From assembly GCA_036426205.1 (NCBI GenBank), contig CM071573.1, positions 42,830,643-42,894,642 on the forward strand: a DNA stretch of 64,000 nt, given 5' to 3'. Positions 1-12,427 of this stretch are shown here, piece after piece (within the stretch, counting starts at the first letter, position 1; the number at the start of each line of letters is the position of its first letter). The notes beneath the pieces were generated by a model, which was not told where the DNA came from, did not search any database, and saw only the letters and a program-made list of their open reading frames with translations. The position numbers and the translations under genes are program-made. The stretch is from Ascaphus truei. Its lineage: Eukaryota > Chordata > Amphibia > Anura > Ascaphidae.

Positions 1-988
1 GGATGTTCAATGGCTCTGCTTTTGGAGTCACAGTTTCCCAGACCTGAGCAAACACCCCTATCCACTCCTACAGTGTCGCAAGCACTTCACCCAGCCTTTG
101 TGTGCTGAGTAGCTAAGCGAATTAACACCCCAGCACACAAAGGAGACATTGATTAAATACAGAATCACATTACACATGGGGAATAAATGTTACAGAACAC
201 GCAGAAATGTACAAGTCGGACATTTTGGCCACCATAAGATGATATACTATGCCAGAACCTTGGTATCAATCGTGACATGTAGGAGGAATAGCTGGGCTTA
301 ACCTTTAATATGCTGGCCACATTGCCCCTATCGTCACAATCACTTTCCTATTTTCTTTATAGTTGATTTACATTACGAGAGCTTCTGGTCTTATTATTTC
401 AGCAAAAATCCACATACGGAGAACCACAACAAGATTAGTACTGTACTCATGGGTCAGATCCCATCTTTATTATTTACTATGCCATTACAAGCTAGTGTTC
501 TGCTTTCTCTCCCTTTCCTGTGTGGGGGAAAGAACATATTTCTTATACAGTATGCGGATGCATTGACCAATAAGTGGCTAGGAGGTTATGAAATTGTGTC
601 CTGGCTCTATAAACGCTCCATAAACAGCTGTTCTTACTCCATTTAAGGGGTTTGGGACCTACAGTAATATATATTTTTTCCAATCAATCTTGTAATTTAC
701 TTTTAGGGGACACAAAAGCGCAGTTTAAAGAGTGGCATATGGATAGCATAATAGTATACAATCACTGATCATGTGTAAATCCTGGTAGATACTGTAGGTA
801 GATATAGAAGGGGGACTGCAAGTGCATTTACATACTTTGCACCCATCTTATCAACAGAATCTTGAAGGGGGGTGGGGGGGGGGATATCATCAGGTGCTGA
901 AGCTCAGTCTACTGCTGAGAAAAGAGATGTAAAGTCTTTTTTTGGTATCTGGTATGGGTCTGGCAAGGGAAAACCACACAGATCACCC
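1..988. other. Unique intronic-type sequence, no gene seen
   Basis: AT-rich sequence with only short chance reading frames. I see no repeat or coding signal that I recognise. A short G-run lies near 868-882. Confidence 0.4.
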
Positions 989-991
989 TTA

Positions 992-1277
992 GGCATTGGA
1001 GATAGGGCAGGCGACGGGCGCGCGCGGCATGAACAAATGCATGTAAATGCACCAGTCTGGCCATGATGCGTGCTATGAGGCATGCGCGGCAGGATTTTGA
1101 GCCGTCAAAAAAAATTAGATCTTTGGCCCGATGGCCGCATCACTGCCGCGTTTGAGCCAATCAGGGTTAACCAAGTCGGATGACGTCACGGCCACACCAC
1201 CCCATCGCTCGCGCGAGTCCACAAATCGCTCAGGCGCCTCCCTGCGCTCCGTCGGCGCACGCACTATGGCCACAACC
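992..1277. mobile_element. PIF/Harbinger-like MITE, GC-rich
   Basis: A GC- and CpG-rich island in AT-rich sequence, flanked by TTA on both sides (989-991 and 1278-1280), as expected for the 3-bp TWA target duplication of PIF/Harbinger elements. The left end GGCATTGGAGATAGGGC and the reverse complement of the right end, GGTTGTGGCCATAGTGC, are imperfect inverted repeats. It is non-coding. The high CpG content belongs to the element and should not be taken for a promoter. Confidence 0.55.
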
Positions 1278-1280
1278 TTA

Positions 1281-2230
1281 AAGAATGAAGAAAGTCAGAG
1301 CTTAGATGTCCTATCCCTACATTGAGGCTCTGCCATATGATGTTCGTGACCCTGGTTTTTAAGACCCAGAACGGATTTTGTATAAGCTTTAGAAATATAC
1401 TTTGGGCCATAGCCCGCAGATAGTTCATGGTCCATTCACTTGAATAGAATGTTAGATGTCTTCTGGTGCTGAGGAAATGTTATGGCATAGCAACGCTTAG
1501 TAAATATAGGCCACAATCTCCCATTATCTCAGGTAGCAAGCATTAGATTGCAAGCTTCTTCTGTATGTACAGCACCCATCGTCATTACACAATATAAAAG
1601 TATTATTGTTAAACCTGGGCCTAACCTTGGAATTTTATGTCAAGGAGAGAAGACAAGCCAAGTCGTGCATTGTGTGGAACATTATATACAGAGAAACATG
1701 TAGGTAGTTACTTACAGGTAACACAATAGGTCATGGGTAAATTACAGTCAAAACATCCACTGATTTTGAAATGCAAAAATGTATACAAAGCTATAAAAAC
1801 TATAAAAACACCACTTGCCAAAGCTATGACATGTAATGGATCCTATGACCACTTCATAGTATTGTGTGTTCAGATGAAACACGCTTAATGCAAAGTGGAG
1901 TCTCCCTCTCACCTTTTTCCGCAGAGCGTACAAGCTTCCGACGCCATCATTTTGTTTATACTGACCCGGTTAGTATTTTAGACTCTTCGACGAAGAACGT
2001 TGATGCAATGGACTATTCTCTGCCAATTCCCATATTCCAAATACCATGAACATTAGAGCTATTAAAACATTTTTTTTTGTTTTCATATATGCATTTGAGT
2101 ACCTTTATTGAAAAATGAATTACGTATGTTGCCGATTGATTGGTTCTCCTGTGATCGATCAGAAAAATCCGGTTTTACCAGGGTTCACTAAATGACTTCC
2201 TTTCAGTTTCAAATCGATCTTTCAGTCAGT
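1281..2230. other. Unique sequence with a short L2/SINE-type 3' tail
   Basis: Mostly unremarkable AT-rich DNA. Around 1545-1612 the words ATTGCAAGCTTCTTCTG, ACAGCACC and TATTATTGTTA look like a degraded 3' tail of an L2-mobilised SINE or CR1/L2 element on the plus strand. Confidence 0.35.
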
Positions 2231-2855
2231 GTAACTCAGTAGCTACAATGTATTCTTATACTACTAAGAAAGAAAGAAAAAGGATAATGTAGCGCTAACA
2301 ACATTATAATAGATTAGACCAATGAGTAGGTGAAACCCCAAATAATCACAAATAATTTAGTGAGGGACGACTGCCAAATTATATAAAACTGACTACCTAC
2401 TGTATGTCAGATACAGATAATACAAAACAAAAGACAATACATTCGGCGCCTTGTAGTAGAATCTCAATGGAGTATGACAAAAATCTCAAAAAAGGTCACC
2501 AAGAAAGTTGGTGTACAACCATTTGATGTTCAGATGAAAGACAAATGTCCTTGTTGTTCCCAACGAAGTTCAATATGATTGGATATCACGTGCATGAAAT
2601 ACACATGATAATACACAGGAAAGTGTGCAATACTAAGTAGAAGCCTCAGAGAAATGACAGGTGAGTGAAAATAGAAAAAAGCAAATTTATTTAAAATATA
2701 TTAAAAGAACAAATGGAACTAATGTCCACAATAGTATCCAATTGTAATCGGCTCCAATGAGTATATGCCCTACTCACTAGACAAAGGGAAAACGCTTGTG
2801 GTGGATACTGTTAGAGAGTAATCCCTCTCACTCGTGGCAAAACAGCTGACACGCC
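2231..2855. other. AT-rich sequence of unknown class upstream of the L1
   Basis: No coding signal was recognised. It may be an unclassified interspersed repeat, for example a Penelope-like or LTR fragment, or an unrecognised 5' portion of the L1 that follows. Confidence 0.3.
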
Positions 2856-2859
2856 CTGA

Positions 2860-3062
2860 ACGGTGCTGTACGACACAAAAGATGACACAAAAGATAAGGC
2901 AAAACCCACCAACAAAGATAGTAACATAAGATCAAAAAAAGCTGGGGCGCTAAAAAAACTCATGATTGAGAATGCTGTGATAGATATATGTGGAGGACTA
3001 TGAATCCTACATCTAAGAGCTACTCATTCTACTCGGTCCCACATGACCAATATACAAGAATA
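2860..3062 (+). pseudogene. L1-clade LINE ORF2, endonuclease part (left piece)
   Basis: With one frameshift this stretch encodes the C-terminal half of an L1-type AP endonuclease. A Lys-Ala-Lys-Pro stretch is followed by ALKKLMIENAVIDI, then WRTMNPTSKSYSFYS and VPHDQYTRI. The WR-NP and YS-RID words are typical of L1 endonucleases. The frame is cut at 3062 by the CR1/L2 insertion and resumes at 3673 with DYILISRD. The 5' limit is uncertain. Confidence 0.7.
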
Positions 3063-3668
3063 TATAGCCCTCTCCTGGCTTCCAATCAAATCCCGCATCT
3101 CACACTCCATTCTTCTTCTCACTTTTAAAGCTTTACACTCTTCTGCCCCTCCTTACATCTCAGCCCTAATTTCTCGCTATGCACCATCCCGACTCTTGCG
3201 TTCTGCTCAAGGATGTCTTCTTTCTACCCCCTTTGTATCTAAAGCCCTCTCCCTCCTTAAACCTTTTTCACTGACTGCCCCACACCTCTGGAATGCCCTT
3301 CCCCTCAGTACCCGACTAGAACCCTCTCTATAAACCTTTAAGACCCACCTTAAGACACAATTGCTCAAAGAAGCATACGAATAGCACTGTGAATATTCTG
3401 AACACATGATACATAAAGCTTGGCCCCCTGCAAACGCACTTACCAGAACTCCCTCCTACTGTCTCTGTATGTTCATCCTACCTACCAATTAGACTGTAAG
3501 CTCCTCGGGGCAGGGACTCCTCTTCCTTAATGTTATGTTTATGTCTAAAGCACTTATTCCCATGATCTGTTATTTATATTATCTGTTATTTATTCGATTA
3601 CCACATGTATTACTACTGTGAAGCGCTATGTACATTAATGGCGCTATATAAATAAAGACATACAATAC
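3063..3668 (+). mobile_element. 5'-truncated CR1/L2-type LINE inserted in the L1
   Basis: The 5' half (to 3333) codes for the reverse-transcriptase C-terminus of the CR1/L2 group: LSWLPIKSRI, then LLLTFKALHSSAPPYISAL, then LTAPHLWNALPLSTR before a stop. The 3' UTR carries TGTAAGCTCCTCGGGGCAGG and ends with GCGCTATATAAATAAAGAC plus a short ACATACAATACA tail, the usual 3' end of amphibian CR1/L2 elements. AATA at 3059-3062 and 3669-3672 looks like the target duplication. It lies in the endonuclease region of the host L1. Confidence 0.8.
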
Positions 3669-6600
3669 AATAGACTATATTCTAATTTCTAGAGACAGGC
3701 AGATAGTATGATTAGTGCCGAGATGGACAATATTACTTGGTCAGACCATACCCCAGTTGTGTTAACACTAAAAGGTATAAGACAAGGATATCCGAAGGGG
3801 AAATAGAGACTAAACCATTTATTACTGGGGATCCCCGAGTCCAGGGATGCTAAAGGGGAAGCTTTACAAGACTATTTTTTATAAAATTAACAGGTCAGCA
3901 AATCTATCCTTTGGGTAGTCCATAAGGCAACCATGAGGGGTAAAATTATTAGTATAGCATCACACAGAAAAAATGAAAAGAACAAGAGACTAGCAAAATT
4001 GAATGATAGTATGACAAAAAATTAAAGGGCGTGCCAACAGAGACCGACAAACGACATCAAGGAGAAAATAGACAAAGATAGAAGGAAAATTAAAAATATA
4101 ATGCTAGAAGACACAGAGAAATCAATGAGATGGACGAACCAGCTTTATTACGAGAAAGGGAATAAAGCTGATAAATATCTTGCAGCAAAACTAAGGAACA
4201 AAATTACCAGCTTAAATATATTCAGTCCAAAAACGGACCAAGATAAAACAACCTATAATCTAGGTTGTCTGAAATCAATAGCGAATTCATAAAACATTAT
4301 AGCAACATATATAATTTAAACACTGCAAGGCAAACGGGCAAGCGACAAAAGGGAAGTGTCAACCAATATTTAGATACCTGTGCACTTCCCAAGTTGGACA
4401 ACCAAACAATAACTCAGCTAGGCGCTAAGATAACAACCAAAGAGATAACGGAAGCTCTAAAATACCTAAAAAAAAAATTAAGCCCTAGGCCCATACAGAT
4501 TCTCAAACTTATATTATATAAAAATTTGAAGCCACACTGAAACCATATTTAACCAGACTATTCAACACAATCCTAACAGGAGAAAAACTGCAGATGGAAA
4601 TGTTAGAAGCTGCAATAATTGTAATTCCCAAGGAGGGTAAGGACCCTATGCTGTGCCCAAGTTATAGGCCCATATCACTGATCAAAACAGATATACATTT
4701 TTTTTGCTAAAATACTAGCAACACGTATAAAGTATTGAACATACCGATACACCCAGATCAGGTGGGGTTCACCCCAGAGCGCCAGGCTGCGGACAACATC
4801 CGTAGAATTTTAACTATAATCCACAACAGTAACAGGAGCAAGAACCCAACCCTGATTCTGGGGCTAGACACGGAGAAGGCCTTCGATAGGGTAGCGTGGC
4901 CCTTCATGTTCCAGGTAATGAATAAAATGGGAATACACAAAAGCTTTATCAAGGGAGTACAAGCATTATATCTAAACCCTACAGCTACGGTGCAAACCTC
5001 AGGCTATACCTCAGCTCCATTCCAAATGGCACCCGACAAGGATGACTCTTGTTCCCACTGCTGTTTGCTCTGTGTATAGAGGCACTCACATCCAAAATTA
5101 GGGGCAATCACGTAATAGAGGGAGTAACAATAGGTGATAGAGAATACAAGGTGTTCCTGTTCGGAGACGATGTTCTGTTATCAATCACAAACCCAAAAAT
5201 GTCAATACGAAAATTATTCGACAGTTGGTATACACTCAAATTTCAAAATAAACCACACCAAGTCAGATGTCCTAAGCCTACATATCCCGGCAGAGGACAA
5301 GCTAACGATGAAACAACAATTCCCTATAAAATGGAAGTCAGATAAGATCAAATATCTGGGAGTTTATATAACAGGGACATATGATAGACTTTTTGGGGCA
5401 AACTACTCTGAACTTTTTAAAGAGGTGAAAAAAGATTTAAGGACCTGGGACAGACATCAAATATCATGGACAGGCAGAATAGCATCGGTAAAAATGAACA
5501 CACTACCCAGGACGCTGTATCTATTCCAAGTACTACCCGTTACTGTTCCACAAAAATATATTAAAGAGCTAGAAAAGGAAATAAAGTTTATATGGCATGG
5601 CAGAAATCCAAGAATAAAGAAAAAAGTAATGGGGCTACCAACAAGACGAGGGGGCATGTCTCAACCAGACCTAATGAAATATTATGAAGCGGCCAGGTTA
5701 AGGCCCCTGGTATACTGGTCAATGGGGGAGGGAACAAGACCATGGGTAGACATAGAAAGAGTAGAAGCCCAGATGAAAGACATGGCAACATTACTATGGT
5801 TAAGGAGAGAGACGAGGCCAGAGACCATCAAAACGCAACCAGTGATCTCACATTCTCAAAAACTATGGGATAAACTCTATAGAGCTAAATCTGTGTCATT
5901 TATTCCCTCACCCCTGACCCCAATTCTGTCCAACCCAGAGTTCGCCCCGGCCCTACAATCGAAAGCATACAAAATATGGGGAGAAAAAGGCCTGGGCAGA
6001 CTCTGGCATGTGGTAAAATCAGACAGGACAAAAACATTTCAGGAAATAAAGGAGGAGTTTGACCTACCAGATATACATCTGTACCTATATTTTCAGATAA
6101 GACACTATGTCACATCAATACAACCCGCACAGGATGTTTTTAGACCACTAACTATTTTCGAGAAACTGTACTCAGCTAGGCTATATCATAAAGGAACTAT
6201 AGCACAACTATACCAGACTCTGATCACACAGAAAGTCGAGCTACCAAGTAAAAACAATCTAGACCGGGAAAATTATATTGGGTGGGCGCTGGGGAGAGAT
6301 GAGTGGACAGAAAAATATGAGAGATCAGCTAGATGCTCGGCAATCCAAGAAATCAATCTCAAGATACTACAAAGGTGGTATTACACCCCAGCCAGAATCC
6401 ACTCATTCTTTCTGGCTTTCTCCCCCTTATGCTGGCGCAACTGTGGCCAAATAGGCACATTCAAACTTATTTGGTGGACCTGCCCCGAAGAGAGCAATAT
6501 TTTGTAGAAAAATTAAAAGACTAATAAAGAGAATTACGGGACTAGACTGCCCATGGAATATAGGGATAGTACTAATCCTAAAGCCAATAGAGGATATAGA

Positions 6601-7042
6601 GAGGAACGTATACAAACTAATGATACACATTCTGTCCTCAGCTAAAGCAGTTATAGCTAAAAACTGGAAGCAGAAGGACCAACCACCAATAGCAGAGGTC
6701 AAAAACAAACTAAATTATATTATGATAATGGGAAAATTTACCAGTTTAATCCAGGATAGTTATGAGGGATATCTAAAGATATGGGTACCACGGATGATCT
6801 CCTGGGAAGCTAATGTGTAAAAACTTTCTATTCATTTTACATCTAGCCAGTAAATGTGTCTGTAATATGAACCAAGCCAAAATGAAAATGTATGTGTAAT
6901 AAAGTATAAATGGATGCACTGGGAACAAAGTCAAGATGGAAAGGTACCCTCAACCCCACACATTTTTTCTTTTGTACCCCTTCCCCCCCCCCCCTCCTCC
7001 CTAATAAAATACAAGTTAAAAAAACAACAACAAAAAAAACAA
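3669..7042 (+). mobile_element. L1-clade LINE, 3' part (endonuclease end, RT, C-terminus, 3' UTR)
   Basis: The element continues the L1 interrupted at 3062. It holds the end of the endonuclease domain, the linker, the reverse transcriptase, the long C-terminal region, a 3' UTR with a C-rich run near 6982-6996, AATAAA at 7002-7007 and an A-rich tail to about 7042. Its orientation is antisense to VTI1A. The coding part is described separately. The element is broken by frameshifts and should be inactive. Confidence 0.85.
3673..6820 (+). pseudogene. L1 ORF2 remnant with reverse transcriptase, frameshifted
   Basis: ORF2 of L1 elements encodes the endonuclease and reverse transcriptase for target-primed retrotransposition. 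From the left: the endonuclease end MISAEMDNITWSDHTPV, with the catalytic SDH; a broken linker (4101-4540); RT fingers and palm at 4735-5079 with LGLDTEKAFDRV, which holds the first catalytic Asp; RT motif C at about 5158 as LFGDDVLL, keeping the two Asp but with Ala changed to Gly; then a long C-terminal frame ending at 6507. That frame includes KIKYLGVYI and the conserved WTGRIASVKMNTLPRTLYLFQ, the latter two residues beyond a 20-residue limit so only outlined here. After a further frameshift near 6490 the final segment closes at 6820 with YEGYLKIW. Frame changes near 5050, 5240 and 6490 and several stops show it is dead. The 457-codon frame at 5134-6507 is not a host gene. Confidence 0.85.
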
Positions 7043-7406
7043 GAATATCCCACAAACCTAACTACCAAATGTTGGTTACTAGGTGGAAACACATCATTTC
7101 CTTTACCTTCATCATTCACTTTTCTGGTGCTGCTTTCACATCAGGTTACCCCCTTTATATCCCAGTGACCTTTCACAAATGATATTAATAATAAGGCACT
7201 GCCAAAGATGGAGTCGCATAAAATTATACTGTGGAAGGCAAATAGTTAACAGTAAAAGCTTGTGAAGAGTTTACTGTGAAACCTCATTATGGAACAGAAA
7301 CAAGATCCTTTCTTTCAAAATGACTGACATCACTCGACGATGAAGAGGCGCCTTCTCATCTCAGGGAACAGAAACTGGGCAACACTTCTTGTCATGGGTC
7401 ACCAGA
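7043..7406. other. Unique sequence, no gene seen
   Basis: AT-rich sequence between the L1 tail and the SINE. No feature recognised. Confidence 0.4.
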
Positions 7407-7648
7407 AAATAATAATAATAATTGTTTGCTCTTGTATAGCGCTGTTAGTTTTACATAGCGCTTTACAGGGACATTTTGCAGACCCAGCCCCTGCCCCATA
7501 GAGCTTACAATCTATGTTTTCGTGGCTGAGGCACAGGGCGATAAAGTGACTTGCTCAAGGTCACAAGGAGACAACGGGAATTGAACCAGGTTCCCCTGCT
7601 TCAAACGCAGTGCCAGAGTCAGTGTCTTTACACTCGGAGCCGCTCCTT
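7407..7648 (-). mobile_element. tRNA-derived SINE with L2-type tail (minus strand)
   Basis: On the minus strand it starts with a tRNA-like head ending in a B-box-like GGTTCAATTCC. It continues with a CORE/MIR-like segment (TTGAGCAAGTCACTTTATCG), an L2-like tail (ATTGTAAGCTCTATGGGGC) and GCGCTATACAAG, and ends in an ATT microsatellite. The copy at 31113-31356 is the same family in plus orientation. It is non-coding and inactive as a gene. Confidence 0.8.
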
Positions 7649-7883
7649 ATAATGGAAAATGGAAATAAAGCTCAGGAAAAACGACTATATATAATTTGTC
7701 CCTTTTAACACAGGAGTCACTTAGTTGTGTCTTTTGATTTAAAAAAAATTATGTAAGCATGCTAACCCAATAAAGGTAATCTCTACTACTTAAGCAGGTA
7801 CCTACACAGAATGTCTAATATTTCTTATTGTGCAATGCATGAAACATCTAACCTATTCCTGACAATATGGTGTTTTGTGCTGT

Positions 7884-8041
7884 TACAGTATGTATTATAT
7901 ATTTATCCCTTGCACTGTAACCCCTAGGTATTATATATTTATCCTTTGCACTGTAACACCTATGTATTATATATTTATCCCTTGCACTGTAACACCTATG
8001 CATTATATATTTATCCCTTGCACTGTAACCCCTATGTATTA
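7884..8041. repeat. 36-bp tandem repeat, about 4.3 copies
   Basis: The unit consists of TATTATATATTTATCCC followed by TTGCACTGTAACACCTATG. Copies differ by single substitutions. A reading frame across it on the minus strand is only the translated repeat. Confidence 0.85.
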
Positions 8042-8945
8042 ATTCTGTATAGTACAAAAATAAATCTGACTATTATTAGCCACGTGTGAAGTCTAAATCT
8101 TTGCAGAAGTCTTTCATTGTTTTTGGTGCCATACAGCTCTTAATAAACAAAACAAGAACACCCTATACAGTATAAGAGAAGTGAATTTATTAAGTAAACT
8201 TTAAACCTTTCACAACATCCTAAATGCTGAGATACTGCCTCTGTAGCTTGCCAGCACTTCCCTGTTCATGGAACAAAATATCCCCAAAGCAATTACAGGA
8301 AACAGCAGCAAACACAATCCAACCAACACAGCTTTAATCCATCTTAACTTCAGCTAAAGACAAATAATTATGGGCAATCGATATCTATATGTATGTATAT
8401 GTAATGCATCTTTTTTCCCCACTGGAAAGACTAGCATTGAATAGTGTTTTTATCCCTCTTAGTCAATTAGTTTACTTACAATAAGCATTGAAAAACATTT
8501 CAAAGTTGATTGTAAACAAGCTGGATTACTACATAATGTTACACACTGTTCCCACTGCAGTCCAATGAGCAAAGAGTGGGAGAGAACTGTATAAATATAG
8601 GGGGAATAGCAATATCATGTAAACCATGGTGGAATTCAGTTATATTATTATACTGTATGCCGGTATTGGCAGCATTAGCCACATTATAGAAGTAACAAAT
8701 GTTAGGCCTAATGCTAACACCAGGATACCCTAAGCATTGATGCTCAGTATTCAACGTTAACTTCTTTTGACTTCAATGGAAGTTGACGCCAGATTGGTGA
8801 GTGAGATCCTGCATCAGAGCTTAGTGAACCCCCCCCCCTAATTAAGGAAACTGAGATCAGATTTGCCCGATTCTAATTATTGTTATTCATTAGACAAAAC
8901 AACTATTATACAAAAAAACCCATTTAACTGGGAGTTTTCCTAGAC
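8042..8945. other. Unique intronic-type sequence
   Basis: No gene or clear element. Near 8750-8830 there are words such as CTTCAATGGAAGTTGACG that recur in amphibian MITEs, but no ends could be set. Confidence 0.35.
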
Positions 8946-9701
8946 CAGGGGTGGACAACCCGTGGCTCGGGCTGCATGTGGCCTCTCAGTGCTTCCTATA
9001 TGGCCCCTGAAGAGAGAGAAAAAAGCAACTGCAGACAGAGGCACCATAGAGACGTCGGAGAGAAGTTTGGTGGGCTCCCAAGCAGCACAGGGCACAGTGA
9101 GTATACACCCTGACTGCTGGGAGCTGCACGTGGTGCTGGCCCTGTAGGGACAGGGAGCAAGATAGGGACAATCACACCACTGCCCCATTTCCCCCCACTG
9201 CCTTCCCTTACCCTCCTGTCACCCCAACTGTCCATCACCCTCTTGTCCACCACTGTCCCGTCATCCCCTTAACCACCCCCTTGTACCAACTGCCCCATCA
9301 CTCTAATTGCTTCTATCATTCTAACTGCCCCGTCACTCCAACTGCCCGCCCATCACCCCTTCCAGTAAAACTGCCCCCCATCACACCCTACTATCAACTG
9401 CCTGCTGTTACTCTAAATGCCCCCGACACTCCAACTGCCTTGCCCTGTGACTCCAACTGCCCCAATCGCCCCACTATTTCCCTCCCCATGTTTCATCCCT
9501 CTTCCCCACCTCCCCATGTGTCACTCTCTTCTCATCCCCCCCCTCTGCACTATACACAGACACAGAGTATAACCTAACGGCACTACACACTAGGACGGTC
9601 AGGTTATGCTCTGGGTCAGTGCATACAGGTATTAATTTGCCCCTTTGACAAGGACACAGGTAAATTCTTGCTCCATCTTCCAGTCAGGGTGGCCAGCCCT
9701 G
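8946..9701. mobile_element. hAT-type non-autonomous element
   Basis: It starts CAGGGGTGGACAACCCGTGG, a typical hAT terminus, and ends GGGTGGCCAGCCCTG. The flanking octamers TCCTAGAC and CACTAGAA are only weakly alike, so the target duplication is uncertain. The interior from about 9180 to 9560 is C-rich with repeated CAACTGCCCC-like words. No transposase is encoded. Confidence 0.6.
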
Positions 9702-9891
9702 CACTAGAAGATTGCATTAAAACTAGAAGCTCCCAGGTTCAAGAGATATGAATTGTCCCTTCATTTTTCAGAATAGAAGAAAATAGGTGCTTGCTGCTGT
9801 AAGTGGAACGCTGCACATTATACAGTAGATCCAACACTAAAAAATGTTAAAGGCTATAAATCTATATAGTATCTGTTCATGCTTGGGCTAA

Positions 9892-10180
9892 GGCCCCAGT
9901 GTGTGCGACAGGGTGCCCAGCGGCGCTCGTTCCCGGCATCAGCGCAACCAGATGGACTACTGGGAACTCGTGGTGGGGGCGCGGCAATGACGTCATGCAG
10001 CTGGTTTGCCCTCAATGGGTGAATCGCCGCCGTGATGTGGCCAACGCTCGGCCGCCGCGCCAAAAGACAAAATCGTTGTCTTTTGGCAAAGGCGGTTGTG
10101 CATCGCGCATTGTGCAGGCAGCTACTGGGGCCGGCCCCATAGAGGGCCATACCTTGTGTGCGCCGCACACGCAGTCACTA
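9892..10180. mobile_element. GC-rich MITE, PIF/Harbinger-like
   Basis: A CpG-rich block flanked by TAA (9889-9891) and TTA (10181-10183), with a partly self-complementary interior: AAAAGACAA and TTGTCTTTT form a hairpin near 10061-10085. The terminal repeats are poor, so the class is tentative. Confidence 0.4.
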
Positions 10181-10183
10181 TTA

Positions 10184-11840
10184 GAAGTACAGACAATGGG
10201 GAATGATTTGTTTGTACTCATTTACTGCGCACTGTGTATTCCCATGAAAATGGAGCCCTTTATTTACATACAGATAAAGTGCCCAACACAACATTTTCCA
10301 CTGAATTCAGTGGCTATATATCACAATATATCCAAACCTATGCTATCCCACCAGAGAGAATAACTCGCCATATCTATAGCAATAATGCAATTCTAGTTAG
10401 CAGCAATGGCAAAGTTCAGGAGCAATTGAGCTCTCCTTATGGTTGACAGGCTCATACTATATATTAAAAATAACATCCGCCAGAAGGAGGTTTGAAAGTC
10501 TAGAGAGCTGGCCTGACCACGGGGACGCTTCTAGATAAAAGAGCCTGTAGCAATACTGTACCATGCTTCTTAAAGGCAGCCTGTCACTGTGTCTGTATGA
10601 GACAAAAGAATAGAAACAACTGATACATATTAAAGGAAAGTGCGAAAGGAATCAAGTGGTTTATTTATTTTATTATAAGAGCATGACAAGATGCGTCCCA
10701 CATATCCCAGCACAATGCCTGGAAGGAAGGAAGGACACATGACCGCACATGTTCAACTGCTTCACTAGAGTGAAGGGCACAGATTTCTTCGTTTGGAAGG
10801 ACACTATATTGTTGCCTAATTTCTTTCCTTTTATGGACCGGCAACCTTCCTCTTACATGGCATAAACGTTTAAGAGAGGGCGATGAATGCTGCAGCTCAT
10901 GACACCGGCAGTTCCTTTTACTCAATGTCTCTATGATAAGTGACAGAGGCCGTACATAAAGCCACGGTACCAGAAGCAGGGCTATCACGCAGCGAAACAT
11001 TACAACACAATTACAGCACAGATGTGATAAGTACATTCAAATACAAATGTAACACAGAAGCCCTGAAGAGTTTACAATCTAGTCGGCATGTGGGGAAAAG
11101 CAGGAGTACATTTGAGTGCATAGGCTGTAGTTCAGTGCAGTGGTGCTCAACTCCAGTCCTTTAGACAGACTGTATCTGTGACCGACATAGATGTCTTAAA
11201 TCGATGTCTGTCGTCTTGAAAGCTTCTGTACAACAACTTTAAAGGACTTCCATGTTCCTCCGCTCAACATTTAATTGTATTTCCTTTAAGTCCCATGATC
11301 CCAGACTAGGTTGGGTACTTTAGTAAAGTGCAACGTAGTCTGCATAAAGTAGTTGAGAAGGTGGAACTGCTGCCTTGTTGTACATTTACATTTGTGGTAG
11401 AAAATACTTGTCAAAACAAACAACCTTTTAACGGTGCAAACATCAAATTGAACTCATGGCAATTCAAGTTAAAACAAATCTGACTTTTCTAGGTCTTTTT
11501 ATAGATTTTATGGCTGGAAGGCGCTATTATTAATGTTACATGTCATGTATATGGAGTGAATATTATTTGATTAGGGCATAAGAAGCTCTTAAAGTAAGTC
11601 TGTTATCCCTAGATAAGGTTAGGACCTATAGCACAGAAACAACAAAAGGAACTGTGGGTAAGGGGGGAAAGGTAAAGAGGGAAATGATGCAATACAGATA
11701 GAACTGACTCATCGATTTAAAATGTCATTTCATTTTTTTGTTTTCATTGTCTAAAGTATATGTGATGTTAATACAGTATATTGTATTGTATAGGATTGTG
11801 CCTCCAATTAAGCCAATATACGAGACCTTTTGTTTACACT
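10184..11840. other. Unique sequence; long minus-strand frame not accepted as a gene
   Basis: This stretch holds a 123-codon minus-strand frame (10665-11036) with no recognisable domain, splice sites or homologous motif. AATAAA lies on the minus strand near 10665. I cannot support a gene here. Confidence 0.35.
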
Positions 11841-11856
11841 CACCTCATCAAGTGAC

Positions 11857-12427
11857 ATCCGCGCTGATATAATTGTTATGATCAGCGCAGATGCAGGAGT
11901 GTGCTTCAAAGCCAAGCAAGTATTCTTACCTACTACTCTGGTCTGTGCGATATCGCTATCAGCCTAGCCGTACCGAGTATACACACGGACACCGGATCAG
12001 GCCATGGACGGCAGCGAACTTTCAAGCCCGGTTAGAATAAAGACACATTATGCCTCATACCTATTAATGGCCACAATCAATATTTAAGACTCTACGGTTG
12101 CATTAGCAATAATACACCTAGGGACTAATGCCTCTCAGTGTGCATATTAACACGTACCTTATCATATGACATCTGCACTGATATAACAGTCAAGATCAGC
12201 GCAGATTCAGGAAAGAGTACTTCATACCTTATCAGACCCACTGCTATGGTAAGTTTGGCACAACCAATAATTGTATGCAACACTTGCACTGAGATCAGTG
12301 CTACTGCAGCTTTCAATTTGGGAGGATAAAGTGTGTCTTCACATCTGAAGATACAATATATCACTATAGCAGAACACTGCCATTGAGTGGTATCTGCGCT
12401 GATACATACATTGAGATCAGCAGAGCT
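11857..12427. repeat. Cluster of four related hairpins around a GCGCTGAT / ATCAGCGC core
   Basis: Stem-loops lie at 11857-11892 (ATCCGCGCTGAT with ATCAGCGCAGAT), 12171-12206 (ATCTGCACTGAT with the same right arm), 12286-12301 (GCACTGA, two bases, TCAGTGC) and 12392-12427 (ATCTGCGCTGAT with GATCAGCAGAG). The first two share extra sequence on both sides (CATCA or TATCA, TGACATC, ACTGATATA), so this is a diverged direct repeat about 314 bp long as well as a hairpin. The class is unknown. Confidence 0.6.

Noticed and set aside
5134..6507. 457-codon open frame, the longest in the window, as a possible host gene
   Set aside because: It is the C-terminal part of L1 ORF2, continuous with reverse transcriptase motifs upstream and an L1 3' UTR downstream.
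10665..11036. 123-codon minus-strand frame
   Set aside because: No recognisable domain, no splice sites in frame, and composition like the surrounding intron.
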